Assembly (NCBI GenBank): GCA_013306675.1
Contig: JABLUY010000189.1
Location: forward strand, 1-64,000
Direction of reading: 5' to 3'
Source of the DNA: Thraustochytrium sp. TN22
Lineage: Eukaryota > Sar > Bigyra > Thraustochytrida > Thraustochytriidae
Length of the DNA stretch: 64,000 bases
Shown in pieces: positions 38,669 through 49,057 of this stretch. Each line of letters starts with the position of its first letter. Within the stretch, counting starts at the first letter, position 1. The translations under genes and the position numbers were made by a program. Under the pieces are notes generated by a model. The model did no database searches and was not told the DNA's origin. It saw only the letters and a program-made list of their open reading frames with translations.

Positions 38669-39856
38669 TATGCTGCGACGGTGCAAGATGGAGGCGCCGT
38701 GCTCCTCATAGTCCTGCTTGGACACCCACATCGACTTGAAGGTGGCGAGCGAGGCGAGGATGGAGCCGCCGGTCCAGGTGAGGCGGTCCCGGTTCGGGGG
38801 CGCCGCGATGCGGATCTTGACACCCGAGGCGGCGGCCTTGGGCGTGGCCTTGCGCACCTCGTTCAGCATGCGGTCGCCAAAGCCCTGGAACATGGTGGAG
38901 CCGCCGGCGAGGACAATCTGCGAGAGCAGCGTCTTGCGAATATCGAGATCGGACTTGAAGATGGCGTCGACGATGCAATGGTGGGCGCCGGCATACTCGA
39001 GGCCCACGAGGCTGGGGTTGAAGAGGATCTCCGGCGCGCGAAAGCGCTCCGGCCCAAGGTCGACGGTGGTGCCGTCGGGCAGCTTATAGGTGTGTTTGGA
39101 GCCGTGCTTGTCGAGTTCCATGCGCTCCTCCTTGGCTGGGTTGAAGGCCACATAGCAGGCCTCCTCCTTGATGGCGCGCACCACCTCGCGCTCTGCGGAC
39201 GTGTGGAAGACGTAGCCCGCCTTGCGTAGCAGCGTCATGAGGTGGTCCGTCACGTCACGACCCGCCAGGTCCATGCGCGTCACGGCGTGTGGCATCGTGA
39301 AGCCCTCGTACACGGGCACGGCGTGCGTCACGCCGTCGCCCGCATCCAGGACCACGCCGGTCGTGCGCCCGGACGCGTACAGGCTGAGCGTGGCCTGCGG
39401 CGACACGAAGAGCGCCGGGGCGTTGAAGGTCTCGAAGAAGACCTCGGCCGCGCGCTCGCGGTTGCTGCGCGGGTTGAGAGGCGCTTCCGTCAGCAGCACT
39501 GGGTGCTCCTCGCTTGAGATGTCCAGGTTCGTCGCGCTGTACACGTGCGCCCAGATCTTCTCCATGGCCTCCCAATTTCTCACCACGCCATGTTCCATCG
39601 GGTACTCGAGCGACAGCACACCCCTGTGCTCCTCGGCCGTCTTGCCGACAAAGCTCTCGCCCTCTAGCTTGGTCTGCAGCATCACCCGCAGGTGTTTCGG
39701 CCTGCCCACGAAGCTCGGAAACACGATTTTGGGCGCGTCGCCACCCGCGAACCCGGCCTTGACCTGGCCCGATCCATTGTCGATCACCACCGGCTGGTTC
39801 GTGTCCACGCCGCCGCCGCGCGCGCCGCCGCCCGCGCCCCCGCCCGCCGTCGACAT
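38666..39856 (-). CDS. ARP1: Centractin / actin-related protein 1 (dynactin)
   Basis: 396-residue actin-fold protein that forms the short filament of dynactin, the adaptor for cytoplasmic dynein. Nucleotide-binding signatures are [17 protein letters not shown] near the N-terminus, [18 protein letters not shown] in the middle and [14 protein letters not shown] near the C-terminus. ARP1-specific marks over conventional actin are [30 protein letters not shown] and the ending [21 protein letters not shown] Gly-rich extension (about residues 5-15) precedes the core. The length is slightly above human ACTR1A (376). Confidence 0.95.
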   Translation of the reverse strand: MSTAGGGAGGGARGGGVDTNQPVVIDNGSGQVKAGFAGGDAPKIVFPSFVGRPKHLRVMLQTKLEGESFVGKTAEEHRGVLSLEYPMEHGVVRNWEAMEKIWAHVYSATNLDISSEEHPVLLTEAPLNPRSNRERAAEVFFETFNAPALFVSPQATLSLYASGRTTGVVLDAGDGVTHAVPVYEGFTMPHAVTRMDLAGRDVTDHLMTLLRKAGYVFHTSAEREVVRAIKEEACYVAFNPAKEERMELDKHGSKHTYKLPDGTTVDLGPERFRAPEILFNPSLVGLEYAGAHHCIVDAIFKSDLDIRKTLLSQIVLAGGSTMFQGFGDRMLNEVRKATPKAAASGVKIRIAAPPNRDRLTWTGGSILASLATFKSMWVSKQDYEEHGASILHRRSI

Positions 39857-41078
39857 GGCGCCGCTGCCGCCGTGTCAGCCGCACCGGTCGCCGCGCCAGC
39901 CGCCGCGCCAGCCGCCGCCGTCCGGGCCGCTGCCGCCGTCGCCGTCGCCCGCGTGCCGCCGCGCGCCGCTGTGCCCGGCGGTCTTGATTATGGAGTAGGG
40001 CTTGCCCGCCTTGCTCAGCTTGCCTGCTTGGTTGATGATCGCCGCAGCGGCGGTTAGTTAGTTAGTTAGTAGCTCAGATCCTTCGCTTCGAATCAAAGGC
40101 TCCACGGCCTGGTACTGTCAGCTCGCTCGACCCTCGCAGCCGCCAGTCCACTGGCTGATGTGGGTCTTGTTCACGGTGCCTTGTTCACGATCCTGATTGC
40201 GTGTAAGCTTCAGAGCTCCCGAATCTCATTCATTCTCTCCATCCCTGTTTGCACGCACCACGGTACCCGACGGAGACAACGAGAGCGATCTGTACCACTC
40301 ATCAAGGGCAGATCGCCACGTTGCTTTTGCAACATCCGCGCCTTTGCGCTCTCCGGCGTGTTCCTCGTGCCCAGCACTCTGATCTGACTGGAAATCCAAG
40401 CAACACGGGCCACGCTCTGGCATAGCGTGCTCTCCAGCAGGCTCAGGCTCGTCCCTCCCACGCCACTGCCGCCGCGCAGCGTGGGCGCGACGAGCCGCCG
40501 GCCGCCGTGCCCGGCGCGTGCTCCGCCGCCTCGGTCAGCACCTCCCGAACCCCCTCCAACCTGAACTTGAAGTACCTGGCAGGCTTGGTCTCCTCGTCCT
40601 CGTCCCGGAGGCCGCAGACCCCGAGCCTGCGTGGCGCGGCTGAGAGCGCGGCGCGGCTGCGCGGCGCAGCGGCGCGGCGCAGCGGCAGCGGGGCCTGCGC
40701 GCGCGAGCAGCGGCGCCGCAGGCAGGCGGGAAGGCAGGCGGTCGGCTCGCGACGGCGAGGCGGCGGTGGCCGCTTGCGCAGCGCGGCTCGGCCGGCAGGC
40801 CGCGGTCGGGACCCGCCGCGGGGCCCGCGGCGCAGCGCGCAGGCGCAGGCCAGCGAGGCGTCGAGCTAGCTAGCTAGAATCCTTCGCCGCAGACTCGCTC
40901 GCTCGCTCGCTCGCCCGGCCGGCGCGCGCGCGACCGCAGGCGCAGCTCGCGCGGGCCGCGCCACGGCGGCTGCCTTAGCTACGCTACGAGGCTAGCCGTG
41001 GACGAGGCGGGCGGGGACCCTCTTGGTGCGAGCGCCCTCTGCGAGGAGGACGAGACCTACTCTACTCTAGCTAGGACC
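39857..41078. other. Divergent intergenic region, ARP1 / acidic protein
   Basis: About 1.2 kb. The part 40060-40450 has lower GC. A minus-strand coding-like segment without an ATG lies at about 40400-40640 (see findings). TAGTTAGTTAG (40055), AGCTAGCTAGCTAG (40864-40877) and a CTCG run (40897-40914) are the visible repeats. No complete gene is supported. Confidence 0.5.
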
Positions 41079-41906
41079 ATGGGCGCGTCGCAGAGCGAGG
41101 AGGCGTCGGCGTCGGGCGCGGAGCAGAACGGCGGCAGCATCTTCGACATTTGCTTTGCGCCGTCCAAGGATGCGCGGCAGCGCGGCGGCGGACCCACGGA
41201 GCTGAAGCGGCTGGCCGAGCCGGGCGTGGACAACGCCTCGTACAAGGCCACGCCGCAGACGCCGCCCGAGGAGCAGGGCCAGGAGCAGGAGCCGGAACTG
41301 CTTGGCATGGAAGAAACCACCGGCAAAGAGGAGGAGCTGGTTGTGGAAAAGGAGGAGAACCTAGGTGAGGGGCACCGGGCGGTGGAGCGAGAGCAAGAGC
41401 AGGAACAAGTGAGCGAGGACGCGGAGGTTGAAGCTGCGGCCGGGGAGGAGGAGGAAGACGACGAAGAGGAGGAGGCCGGCGATGACGTCATGCCGGAGCT
41501 GAACGGCGAGGAACAGCGGCTGCGGCGCGACCTCCTCCGGCTCAACGCTCGTCCCAGCAAGCGCGGGCTCTTCATGGAGCAGGGCGACGGACCGGCATCG
41601 CCCAGCTCGCCAGCGTCGCCGGAGGAGGTGCGTGTGCAGAATCTGAAGCTAGACCTGTGCATGGCACAGTTGCGCAATGAGGCAACGCAAAAGTTCATGC
41701 GCAACTCGACGCTGCAAAAAACGCGCGTGGAGTGGCCCAGCATCAGCCACCTGAGCGAGGACGGCATTCCGGGCGAGCGCAAACAGCGCACCAAGGAGGA
41801 GGAAGCACATCGGCAGCAGCGTCACATGATGACCCGCGCTGACGAGCAACTGGAGAATGGCGAAATCACGCCCGAGGAGTATGCACACATTATCGCAAAC
41901 CTCTAA
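41079..41906 (+). CDS. Acidic protein with N-myristoylation signal, unknown function
   Basis: 275 residues, not recognised. It begins MGASQSEE, which fits the N-myristoyltransferase consensus (Gly2, Ser6), so membrane association is likely. A motif-like segment SIFDICFAPSKD (about 21-32) is followed by a Glu/Gln-rich, probably coiled or disordered region (about 65-150, Glu/Asp run near 130-140). A more conserved-looking C-terminal part (about 155-275) includes LRLNARPSKRGLF and a long charged helix ending ENGEITPEEYAHIIANL. The ATG (GGACCATGG) was chosen for its strong context; 27 upstream codons open only from a GTG. Clear codon bias and a strong start support a real gene. Confidence 0.75.
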   Translation: MGASQSEEASASGAEQNGGSIFDICFAPSKDARQRGGGPTELKRLAEPGVDNASYKATPQTPPEEQGQEQEPELLGMEETTGKEEELVVEKEENLGEGHRAVEREQEQEQVSEDAEVEAAAGEEEEDDEEEEAGDDVMPELNGEEQRLRRDLLRLNARPSKRGLFMEQGDGPASPSSPASPEEVRVQNLKLDLCMAQLRNEATQKFMRNSTLQKTRVEWPSISHLSEDGIPGERKQRTKEEEAHRQQRHMMTRADEQLENGEITPEEYAHIIANL

Positions 41907-42137
41907 CTCTAAGCAATCCGCCGTGAGGTACAGGGCAAGCGAGGAAGCAGCCCTGACTTCCTGCCAGCCAGTCAGCCGGCCAGCCAACCAGCCTGCCTGC
42001 CTACCGACCAGCCCAGCCAACCATTCAGCGTAGCTGCGCAGGGCAGCTCAATTCACCTTTTTGCGTGTGTGCCCTTTTGTGTGAGGGGCCGCTGTGCGCC
42101 TCGCAGCCATTGCATGCAATCTTTTAATTAAAACAAG

Positions 42138-43196
42138 TCACGCCAGCAGATTCTGCATGAGGTCAAGACAGCCGTCGCGGTAGCAGGAACCGAAGATGTT
42201 GAGGTGGTTGAGGTGATGGTGCAGCTCGTACAGCTTGGCACGGTTCTCAAAGCCTGGCGCGCGGGGCAGGATCTCGTGGTATGCGTCGAAGAAGTCAGAG
42301 GTAAAGCCACCAAACATGTAGGCGATGCCAAGGTCCGCTTCGGAGTGGCCATAGTAGGCGGCTGGGTCGAAGATACAGGGCTGGCCGTGCGCCAGACCGA
42401 CGTTGCCGGCCCAGAGGTCGCCGTGCAAAATGGCGGGCTGGATGTCCTCAACGACGAGCGCGCTAAAAAACTCCGGCAAGCGCCTGCGGAGCTGCGCGCC
42501 GAGCTCCTGCAGCTGCTGGTCGTCCGGGTAGCGTTCCTTGGCGACGCGGAGCTGGTGGCCGAGGCGGAACTGGTCGTAGAACTGAATCCAGTTCATCTCT
42601 CTGCCGTCCGCGTTGTTCGGCTGTGCCAGGGCGCCACAGCAGCCGTCGACGGGGAAGCCGAAGCCCGCGTGCAGCGCAGGCTTGTGCGCGTGCATGGTGG
42701 CGAGCGCCTTGCCGAGCGCTCGCTGCTGCGCGGGCCCGAGGCGCGCCCCAAGCTCCAGATACTCGACGCACAGGAAGCCGCGCCCGTCCACCTCACCAGC
42801 TAACATTGGTGTCGGCACCTTGAGCTCCTTGGGGGCCGCGTCGCGCAGGTGCTCCAGGCCAAGTCGCTCGTACTGGAGCAGGTCCTCGCCGGCGTCCGCG
42901 CCGCCCGTGCCAAACTTGACAAAGGCGCGCTCGCCGGACGCGAGCTCCAGGCTGTTCCCGCGCACGCGGGCTTCGCCGAGCCCGGCGCTTTCCACGCGCT
43001 TCGCCACGTGCTGCATGCTCGCCTCGCTTGCTTCGCTTGCTTTCGATTCGGGTTCAAGTTCTGCGCGAGCGAGCCTCGCAAGTTCCTCCTCCTCTAATCG
43101 TGGTCGCCGTGACAAAGTCAACGTCAAAGGCTTGCGAAGAACCTGATTGAAGCTTTCGCGCAGGGCGCGGGAGGCAGCGTCGGTGCCACCGACCAT
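42138..43196 (-). CDS. Fructosamine-3-kinase-like protein (ketosamine kinase)
   Basis: 352 residues from this ATG. FN3K-family kinases phosphorylate fructosamines or ribulosamines on glycated proteins so that the sugar adduct falls off. The aminoglycoside-kinase-like fold shows FVKFG (ATP-binding lysine), YLELG at the hinge, the catalytic loop ILHGDLWAGNVG, the metal-binding IFDPAAYYGHSEADLGIAYMF, and the end HHLNHLNIFGSCYRDG, all close to human FN3K. The first 61 residues are extra compared with human (309 aa). The start could instead be the ATG at 43013 (291 aa), which fits the family length better. The longer form may carry an organelle-targeting extension. Divergent from the C2H2-ankyrin gene, 175 bases apart if the longer start is right. 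Confidence 0.9.
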   Translation of the reverse strand: MVGGTDAASRALRESFNQVLRKPLTLTLSRRPRLEEEELARLARAELEPESKASEASEASMQHVAKRVESAGLGEARVRGNSLELASGERAFVKFGTGGADAGEDLLQYERLGLEHLRDAAPKELKVPTPMLAGEVDGRGFLCVEYLELGARLGPAQQRALGKALATMHAHKPALHAGFGFPVDGCCGALAQPNNADGREMNWIQFYDQFRLGHQLRVAKERYPDDQQLQELGAQLRRRLPEFFSALVVEDIQPAILHGDLWAGNVGLAHGQPCIFDPAAYYGHSEADLGIAYMFGGFTSDFFDAYHEILPRAPGFENRAKLYELHHHLNHLNIFGSCYRDGCLDLMQNLLA

Positions 43197-43371
43197 GACC
43201 GCGAGCGAGCTCCCCACCACCACCACCACCACCACCACAAGGCGGCGCGTTCACGTTGGCTGACCCATCCATGGACGATGGTGATGCCATGTCGCCAACA
43301 ACTTGGGGAAGGCGAGAGGCAGCAGCAGACCCACAAACAAGGCTCAGCTCAGGCAGTGCCTTGCGAGCGCC

Positions 43372-43772
43372 ATGGCGTCGCCCGCGCCGGCGCCGGTCGG
43401 GCGCAAGCGGCCTCGACTGGAATGCGGGGCTGCCCGCCGCGATGCGCCGCCGGACGTCGCGGCGGCCGGCGAGGCGGTGGCGCCGGCTGCCCACGGCGAG
43501 GGCGAGGGCCAAGATGCGGACGAGCGGCTGGCGACGCGACTCCGCTGCCCGCTGTGCCCGGAGCGCGCGCAAAAGCGCTTCCAGGCCGGGCGCAGCCTCC
43601 GTATGCACCTGCGCGAGCGGCACGAAGCGGCCTTTGAGGCGCAGAGCGAGAGCATGGACTGGGACGCCTTCGAGCGCGCCGTGAGCCAGCGGGCCAGGGC
43701 CTACACGCGCGAGCTGGACGCGGCGGCTGAGCTGCGGGGCCCTGGGCGGCGCAAGAAGAAGCAAAAGCAACG

Positions 43773-43818
<46 letters not shown>

Positions 43819-44748
43819 GAGCAGCAGCAGCAGCATAAGAAGCGCAAGCTCGAAGAACAGCGAGCGCCCGTGGCCGCCCCGGAGCGACCGTCATGGGTCA
43901 AGGCGGCGCAGGAGGACGACCTGGGCGGGCTGCAAAAGATGGAGCTCGAGGGGACCTGGGCGTGGACGCACAAGGATCGCCACGGCGCCACGGCTGAGCA
44001 GTACGCGGCCGGTGCCGGCGCGATGGGCTGCCTGCGGTACTGCCATGGGCTGCGCGTGGCGACCTGCATGCGACACGGACGTGGAGAGCACGGGTCGAGC
44101 AACCATGTAGCGCGCAGGTCGAGCGCGCCGTCGCCGCCGTCGCTGTCGCCGCCACTGTGCACGTGCGAGCCGACGCTGGCGAGGCGGCGCGACGGAAGGG
44201 CGGCTCTTCACTGGGCGTGCCGCAATGGACAGCAAGAGGCCGCGCGGTACCTTGTGGAGACGTGCGGTGCGGAGGTGGACCTGCCGACCTTCGACGGGTC
44301 AACGCCACTCATGTACGCAGTGTTCGGGGCGCAACTGGAGATGGCGAAGCAAATGGTGGCGTGGGGTGCGAACGCGCACGGCCGCAACGCGTGGGCGTGC
44401 GGGCTAGTGCATTGGATCGCCATCTGCAAGTGCAAGCAGACGGAGCGCGTGCGCGCCGTGTGCCGCTGGCTGATGACCGACCTGGGTCTGCGCTTCGACG
44501 ACGTGCAGAAGGAGGGCCGCTCGCCGCTCCACAAGGCGGCTTTCATCGATAACCGCGGCGTCCTAGACTTTGTGCTAGAGGAGGCCGGCGAGGAGGTGGT
44601 GCGCGCGTCGCTGGCGCCGGACCACGCCGGGTTCACGCCGAGCGCGCTCGCGGAGCGCGGTGGCTTCGAGGCGACAGCTGCTCGCTTGCGCGCCATCGAG
44701 TGCGTTGCAACGCAAGTGCGGCGCCCGGATCCTCGGGCTGACGAGTAG
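43372..44748 (+). CDS. C2H2-ankyrin repeat protein with polyQ
   Basis: 458 residues, no assigned function. A C2H2-like finger (CPLCPERAQKRFQAGRSLRM then HLRERH, about 57-83) is followed by a basic stretch and a CAG-coded Gln run (about 137-155). The C-terminal 290 residues hold ankyrin repeats, for example RAALHWACRNGQQEAARYL, STPLMYAVFGAQLEMAKQM and RSPLHKAAFIDNRGVLDFV, with the unusual inserted WACGLVHWIAICKC. Between the first partial repeat (HGATAEQYAAGAG) and the next lies an Arg/Ser/Pro-rich segment (about 226-262) that could be a local insertion or an unspliced intron. Ankyrin repeats imply protein binding. The ATG in GCGCCATGG was chosen. Confidence 0.8.
43795..43836 (+). repeat. CAG run in the C2H2-ankyrin gene
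   Basis: About 13 to 14 CAG codons, followed after CAAGAG by a few more, encoding poly-glutamine. On the complement it gives the leucine and cysteine runs seen in antisense frames. Confidence 0.9.
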
Positions 44749-47703
44749 TGAAGAGGACGCTCGGCTTCCTGTACAACTTTGCGACGCGTGGCCTAAGAGG
44801 ACGACCCTCTTGTTGGTGAGAGCCAGCCGGCCAAGCTCGGTCACGTGCATCGCCGCGATATGGTCCGCCTCCACCAGATGGGTGCCGCTCCACAGGCGGG
44901 CTCAATGACCTTCCTGGGCCCGCCTTCAAGTTCTGGCGCACAAGCCGCAGTTTTGTCGAAAGGGCTGAGGGAGGGCTGAGCCTGGCTGGCTGCCTCCGGG
45001 TAGCTCTAGCTGGCTAGCTAGCTAGCTCTTGAGGCAGGCAAGGCAGGCCAGGCCAGCCCGACGGCGGGGCTGTTTTTGGCCCCAGGCGAAGCGCGACCGG
45101 ACGACGGCCGCCACCTCCCTCGAAGTGGACAAACTGCCAGCCAGCAGGTAGGAGCCGAGCTGACAATAGAGGCATCTGCATGGCATGGATCTGGCTCCTG
45201 GCCTGGCTGTGAAAGCTGTCCAGGAAGGAGGCCAGGTTGAGCCGATGGACGTGTGTCAGCTTGCAAGCCTTGCAGGCCGGTCGTGCATCGATCGACTCTT
45301 CGCAACAGACGGCCACGCCGACTCCTTTTTGAGCGTTGATAATGAAAAAGAATACACCGAAGATGGAGAGTCAGAACGTCGTTCATCTCCTCGTTTGCTT
45401 TTGTGTGTAAGGCGTGTTTTTTTTTTCGTCTCGCCGCTGGTAACTGTCGCGAAGGCGGTCAGGCAGCGCGACGCGTGCAGCTCCAGCTCCAGCTCGAGAG
45501 CTGCAGCCTCAGCTGCGGCTCCAGCTCAGCCCAAGGTACCAGCGAGGGGACTTGCTTCGGACCCTGTCTCTCCTCCTCCACATGCGACGGAGTGTCCCCT
45601 GCTCTCACCCATTGTGCCGGAGGGAGCCTGCGACGTAGTGAGTACGACCACGCACAAGAGCTGTGCGCTCCCTAGCTGAGCCTCGTAGCGTAGCTAGAGG
45701 GGGCCGGCCTGCCTCGCATTGCGCCTCGCTCACTATGCTCCAGCGCCGTCCTTCGCTGCGCAGCGCCGCAGGCCGGCACGCACACAACGCAACAGCGGTG
45801 GCGGCTGCGCCCCCGATAGCCAGCGAGGCAGGCCGACCCGCCACAAGCCTTGCGCCGCTCGCTGTCTCCTCGCAACGGCGCCGAGGGCCTTCAAGGGGGC
45901 CTTCCACGTGCATTTCCTCCTCCTCTCTTCCGCTGTCGTCGGTTGCGAGGGGCCCATTTCATTTCCGTCGCGCCTCGCCTCGGCACGAGCCCTCTGTTTG
46001 GCGCCGGCCGAGGCTCGCTCCGCGCAGCGCCGCGCTGGCAGGCCTGCCCGCGCAGGCCGAAGCGCGAGAACGGAGGTTAACGCCGCGCAACGGCGCGCAA
46101 CGCATGGCCGCCCGCCCGAGCTCCGAGTCAGCTCCGGCTGAGCAGCGGACGATGTCCCACGTGTCCGAGGGAACGGAGCGCCGGAGGCCAATCCGTCGCT
46201 CGTGATCGCTAGCCAGCAGTGAAGGCTGCAAGCGCGGCCTCGGAGCGGCGCGCGCGCGTCCGCGCCGTGCTCCGAGTCCCGCTCCGAAGCCAACGGCGCC
46301 GACGCCCGCTGCCAGGTGCGCAGGCACGGCACGGACCTTGTTGATGTGCCACGGTGCGAGCTGAGCGACCGTGACACCCGCCGTGTGGGCGTGGGCGGTC
46401 ACTCGGGGCCAAGATGGAGCGAGACCTTGGAGCGGGGGAGGAGATGTACTAGCTAGCTAGAGAGCGTCGTCGGCACTGGCCGACCGAGTCACTCGCACGC
46501 TCCTGCCAGCACGCTCGCATGCACGAAGTTGGGCAAAGGCAAGGACGCCCGAGCGCCTGGGAGCGAGCTCAGCGCGGGCACGAGAAACCGGCGCGTGGTG
46601 GGTGGAGGCGATTGGAGATCGGCTCGGCGCTTCGTTCGCGTGCTCGCCTGCCTGCCCGCCCTTGTTTGCCTACCTTGCCTGCCACCTACGGCGTCCTTGC
46701 GCTGGCTGGTCCCTCCCTCTCGCTCGCTGCCAGTGAGCGAGCCGAGGCAGGCAAGCCTCTTCAACTGCATCGTCGTCACCACGGTTCCGTGCGCTGCTTT
46801 GTGCTTGCTGCTGGCTGGCTGAAGGACCTCCCGATGGCCGAGGTGGCGCTTCCGAGTTGGCGAAGCGGCCGGCACCTCGCGAGGCTCGCCTAGCCGAGGC
46901 TCGCATCGCCTCGCATCGCCTCGCATCGCCTGCATCGCATCGCATCGCATCGCATCGCATCGCATCGCATCGCATCGCATCGCATCGCATCGCATCGCAT
47001 CGCATCACATCGCATCGCTTTAGCGAGGAGCATGCCTTGGCAAGCGAGTCATCCATCCATCCCCGGCGCCTTGCGCGAGTGGCAGGCGGCGGCGTCGGAC
47101 GACCATGAAAGGATGCAGCAGCAGAAGGCAGGCTACGTTTTCTCTCGCCTGCAGTGCTGGCCGCTCGCCGTTGCTGACCTTGAGCAAGCCGGCGTGGTGG
47201 CGGCCCTCCCCCCAACAGCAGCTCAGCTGAGCTCGGTGCCACAGGCAGGAGCGAGCGCGGGTGGGGCGAAGCGAAGCGGCGTCGCATCGAATCCAGGAGG
47301 GAGGGAGGGCCGCAAGCGAGCACTCGCCGCCTCTGCAGCTGGCTGGCGCGACGTCCGCCTGCCTATGCGGAGCAAGAGTCGGGCCGCGACGCCTACCGGC
47401 GATGGTCAATGGCAATGGGCCGCCCCCCCCCCGGGGTGCTAGGATTTCTGGTAGAAGCGGGTAGGGACACAGGCGGGACGCGCCGGAGTCCTTCCTTCGT
47501 GACGAGGGACGAAGCAGCGAGCTACAGCGCAGCGCCAAGCCGAGCGATGGGTGGGCTCCGCGGCGGCGCGGTGCCGGGGGCGAGGCAGACCCGCAACCGC
47601 AGCAGCAAAGCAGCACAGAAGCAGCACTAGAAGCAGCAAGAAGCCTTCTTGTCGCGCTCGTCGCTCGCTAGCCTTTCTTCAACACTCCTCCCACCCAGAA
47701 AAA
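44749..47703. other. 3-kb region without recognisable genes
   Basis: Contains CTAGCTAG motifs (45000-45027, 46444-46460), GGCAGGCA runs, a T run near 45420 and a (GCATC)n array (46907-47018). Frames found here are short, or are created by the pentamer array (repeating Arg-Cys-Asp-Ala-Met). The last few hundred bases are presumably promoter and leader of the secreted-protein gene. Confidence 0.5.
46907..47018. repeat. (GCATC)n pentanucleotide array
   Basis: About 20 units of CGCAT, nearly perfect in the right half, with CCTCGCAT variants on the left. A pentamer like the CCTCG arrays, but with a different unit. Confidence 0.9.
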
Positions 47704-48612
47704 ATGAAGTCCACCGTGCTCGCCGTGGCTGCCGCCAGCCTTGTTGCCTCCACTGAGGCCGCCACCTGGGACTGCTCGACCGTGGACAACAACGCGCGCA
47801 ACCAGATCTGCGAGACCTTCGCCGCCTGCCTCGACGCCGTCGGCTTTGGCGAGTGGAACTCCACCACCGTCGAGGAGATGTGCGGCTCCGCGGACCCTGG
47901 TGGCAACGTCTGCAAGTCGGGCTCGGGCTGCAAGAACACCGACATGGACATTCAGCTCGAGGTCACCTGCAACGGTGGCAACGACAAGATCAAGGAGGTG
48001 GCCTTCATGGGCGCCGGCCTCAACCCGTACCTCGATGTCAACCGCACCAAGTTCGCGGAGTGCATTGCCATGATCGACGAGGTCGGCACCAATGACGTCG
48101 TCTTCAAGGCCAAGGACGCCACCGATATCCTCTTCTCCGACGTCTGCGTCGAGGAGTGCGACGACATCACCTGCAAGTTCGCCGACGATATCGTCTACGC
48201 CGCCGCCGATGCCTGGAACTTCACCGCCTCGGACTTCCTCGACAACGATGTCTTCCAGACCGGCTTCGACCTCTGCTCGGAGACCCTCGCCACCTCGGCC
48301 CCGACCGTCGCTCCGACCGAGGCCCCGACCACGCCCATGCCCACCGCGGAGCCGACCGAGGAGCCCGTTGTCACCGCGCCGCCCGCCGAGACCCCGGCCA
48401 CTGCCTCGCCGACTGAGGAGGGTGAGACCCAGGCGCCGGCCACGAGCAGCCCGACCGTTGGCACTACCGACAACAGCTCGCCGCCCGTCACCAGCCCGAC
48501 CTCGGCCCCGGCCCCGACCGCCGAGCCCACCGACGACGACTCCGCCGCTGGTGCCCTTTCGGCCTCGGTCGTGCTCGCCGTCTCGGCCTTCGTCGCCGGC
48601 CTGGGCCAGTAG
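47704..48612 (+). CDS. Secreted, probably GPI-anchored surface protein
   Basis: 302 residues. A clear signal peptide (MKSTVLAVAAASLVASTEA) precedes a Cys-containing ectodomain (about 20-195, Cys in several pairs, N-glycosylation sequons NST, NRT and NFT). A Thr/Pro/Glu-rich mucin-like stalk (about 195-275) follows, then a small-residue site plus hydrophobic tail (AGALSASVVLAVSAFVAG) with no basic anchor, the pattern of a GPI signal. Codon choice is very uniform (GAC, AAG, CTC, GCC) and the ATG follows AAAAA, both suggesting high expression. I do not recognise the ectodomain family; cell-surface or cell-wall structure is the likeliest role. Confidence 0.82.
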   Translation: MKSTVLAVAAASLVASTEAATWDCSTVDNNARNQICETFAACLDAVGFGEWNSTTVEEMCGSADPGGNVCKSGSGCKNTDMDIQLEVTCNGGNDKIKEVAFMGAGLNPYLDVNRTKFAECIAMIDEVGTNDVVFKAKDATDILFSDVCVEECDDITCKFADDIVYAAADAWNFTASDFLDNDVFQTGFDLCSETLATSAPTVAPTEAPTTPMPTAEPTEEPVVTAPPAETPATASPTEEGETQAPATSSPTVGTTDNSSPPVTSPTSAPAPTAEPTDDDSAAGALSASVVLAVSAFVAGLGQ

Positions 48613-49057
48613 ATCGGCCCACCCGTGTAGCGCGTAGCGATCTCCTTCCCCACCCATCGACATTACTCTATCATGCCATACCCGCACGGCCCGAGCCTTC
48701 GGTCACCCGCCATAAATCGACGATAGCAAGCCGTACACGCCTCTGCTCGTAGGATGCCTCAGTACTAAACTGCCATAAATTTGACACAAACCGAGGCTGC
48801 TCTTCGAGACACAACACGACTTCGAGCCAGCATTCTGCTCACGAACATCAGATAGAAAGAAAAAGTTTGCTTCGCTGTGGGCACGTACGTCACCAACTCT
48901 TGAAATGACCAAAGACTCGCGCGACATCTGTGAAGAAGACCTCTTCTGGGTTTTCCGACTCCGAGTCGGCGCTGATGACATAAGCCTGTTGATGCCCAGT
49001 TTTTATGAAACGAAGGAAGAGAAAGGAGGTGATGCGCTGGACACATTGTTATCATCA
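48613..49057. other. Convergent 3' region, surface protein / RNASEH2B
   Basis: About 445 bases of lower GC with no gene. A CATAAATCGACGAT/CATAAATTTGACA pair near 48710 and 48772 is the only repetition noticed. Presumed 3'-UTRs. Confidence 0.6.

Noticed and set aside
40070-40110. Possible tRNA B-box (TTCGAATCA)
   Set aside because: No matching A-box, acceptor stem or anticodon arm around it.
44040-44190. Possible intron in the C2H2-ankyrin gene
   Set aside because: The Ser/Arg/Pro-rich segment looks inserted between ankyrin repeats, but no convincing donor-branch-acceptor set that keeps the frame was found; left as coding.
46670-47323. 217-codon minus-strand frame
   Set aside because: Its centre is a repeated Met-Arg-Cys-Asp-Ala unit produced by the GCATC pentamer array.
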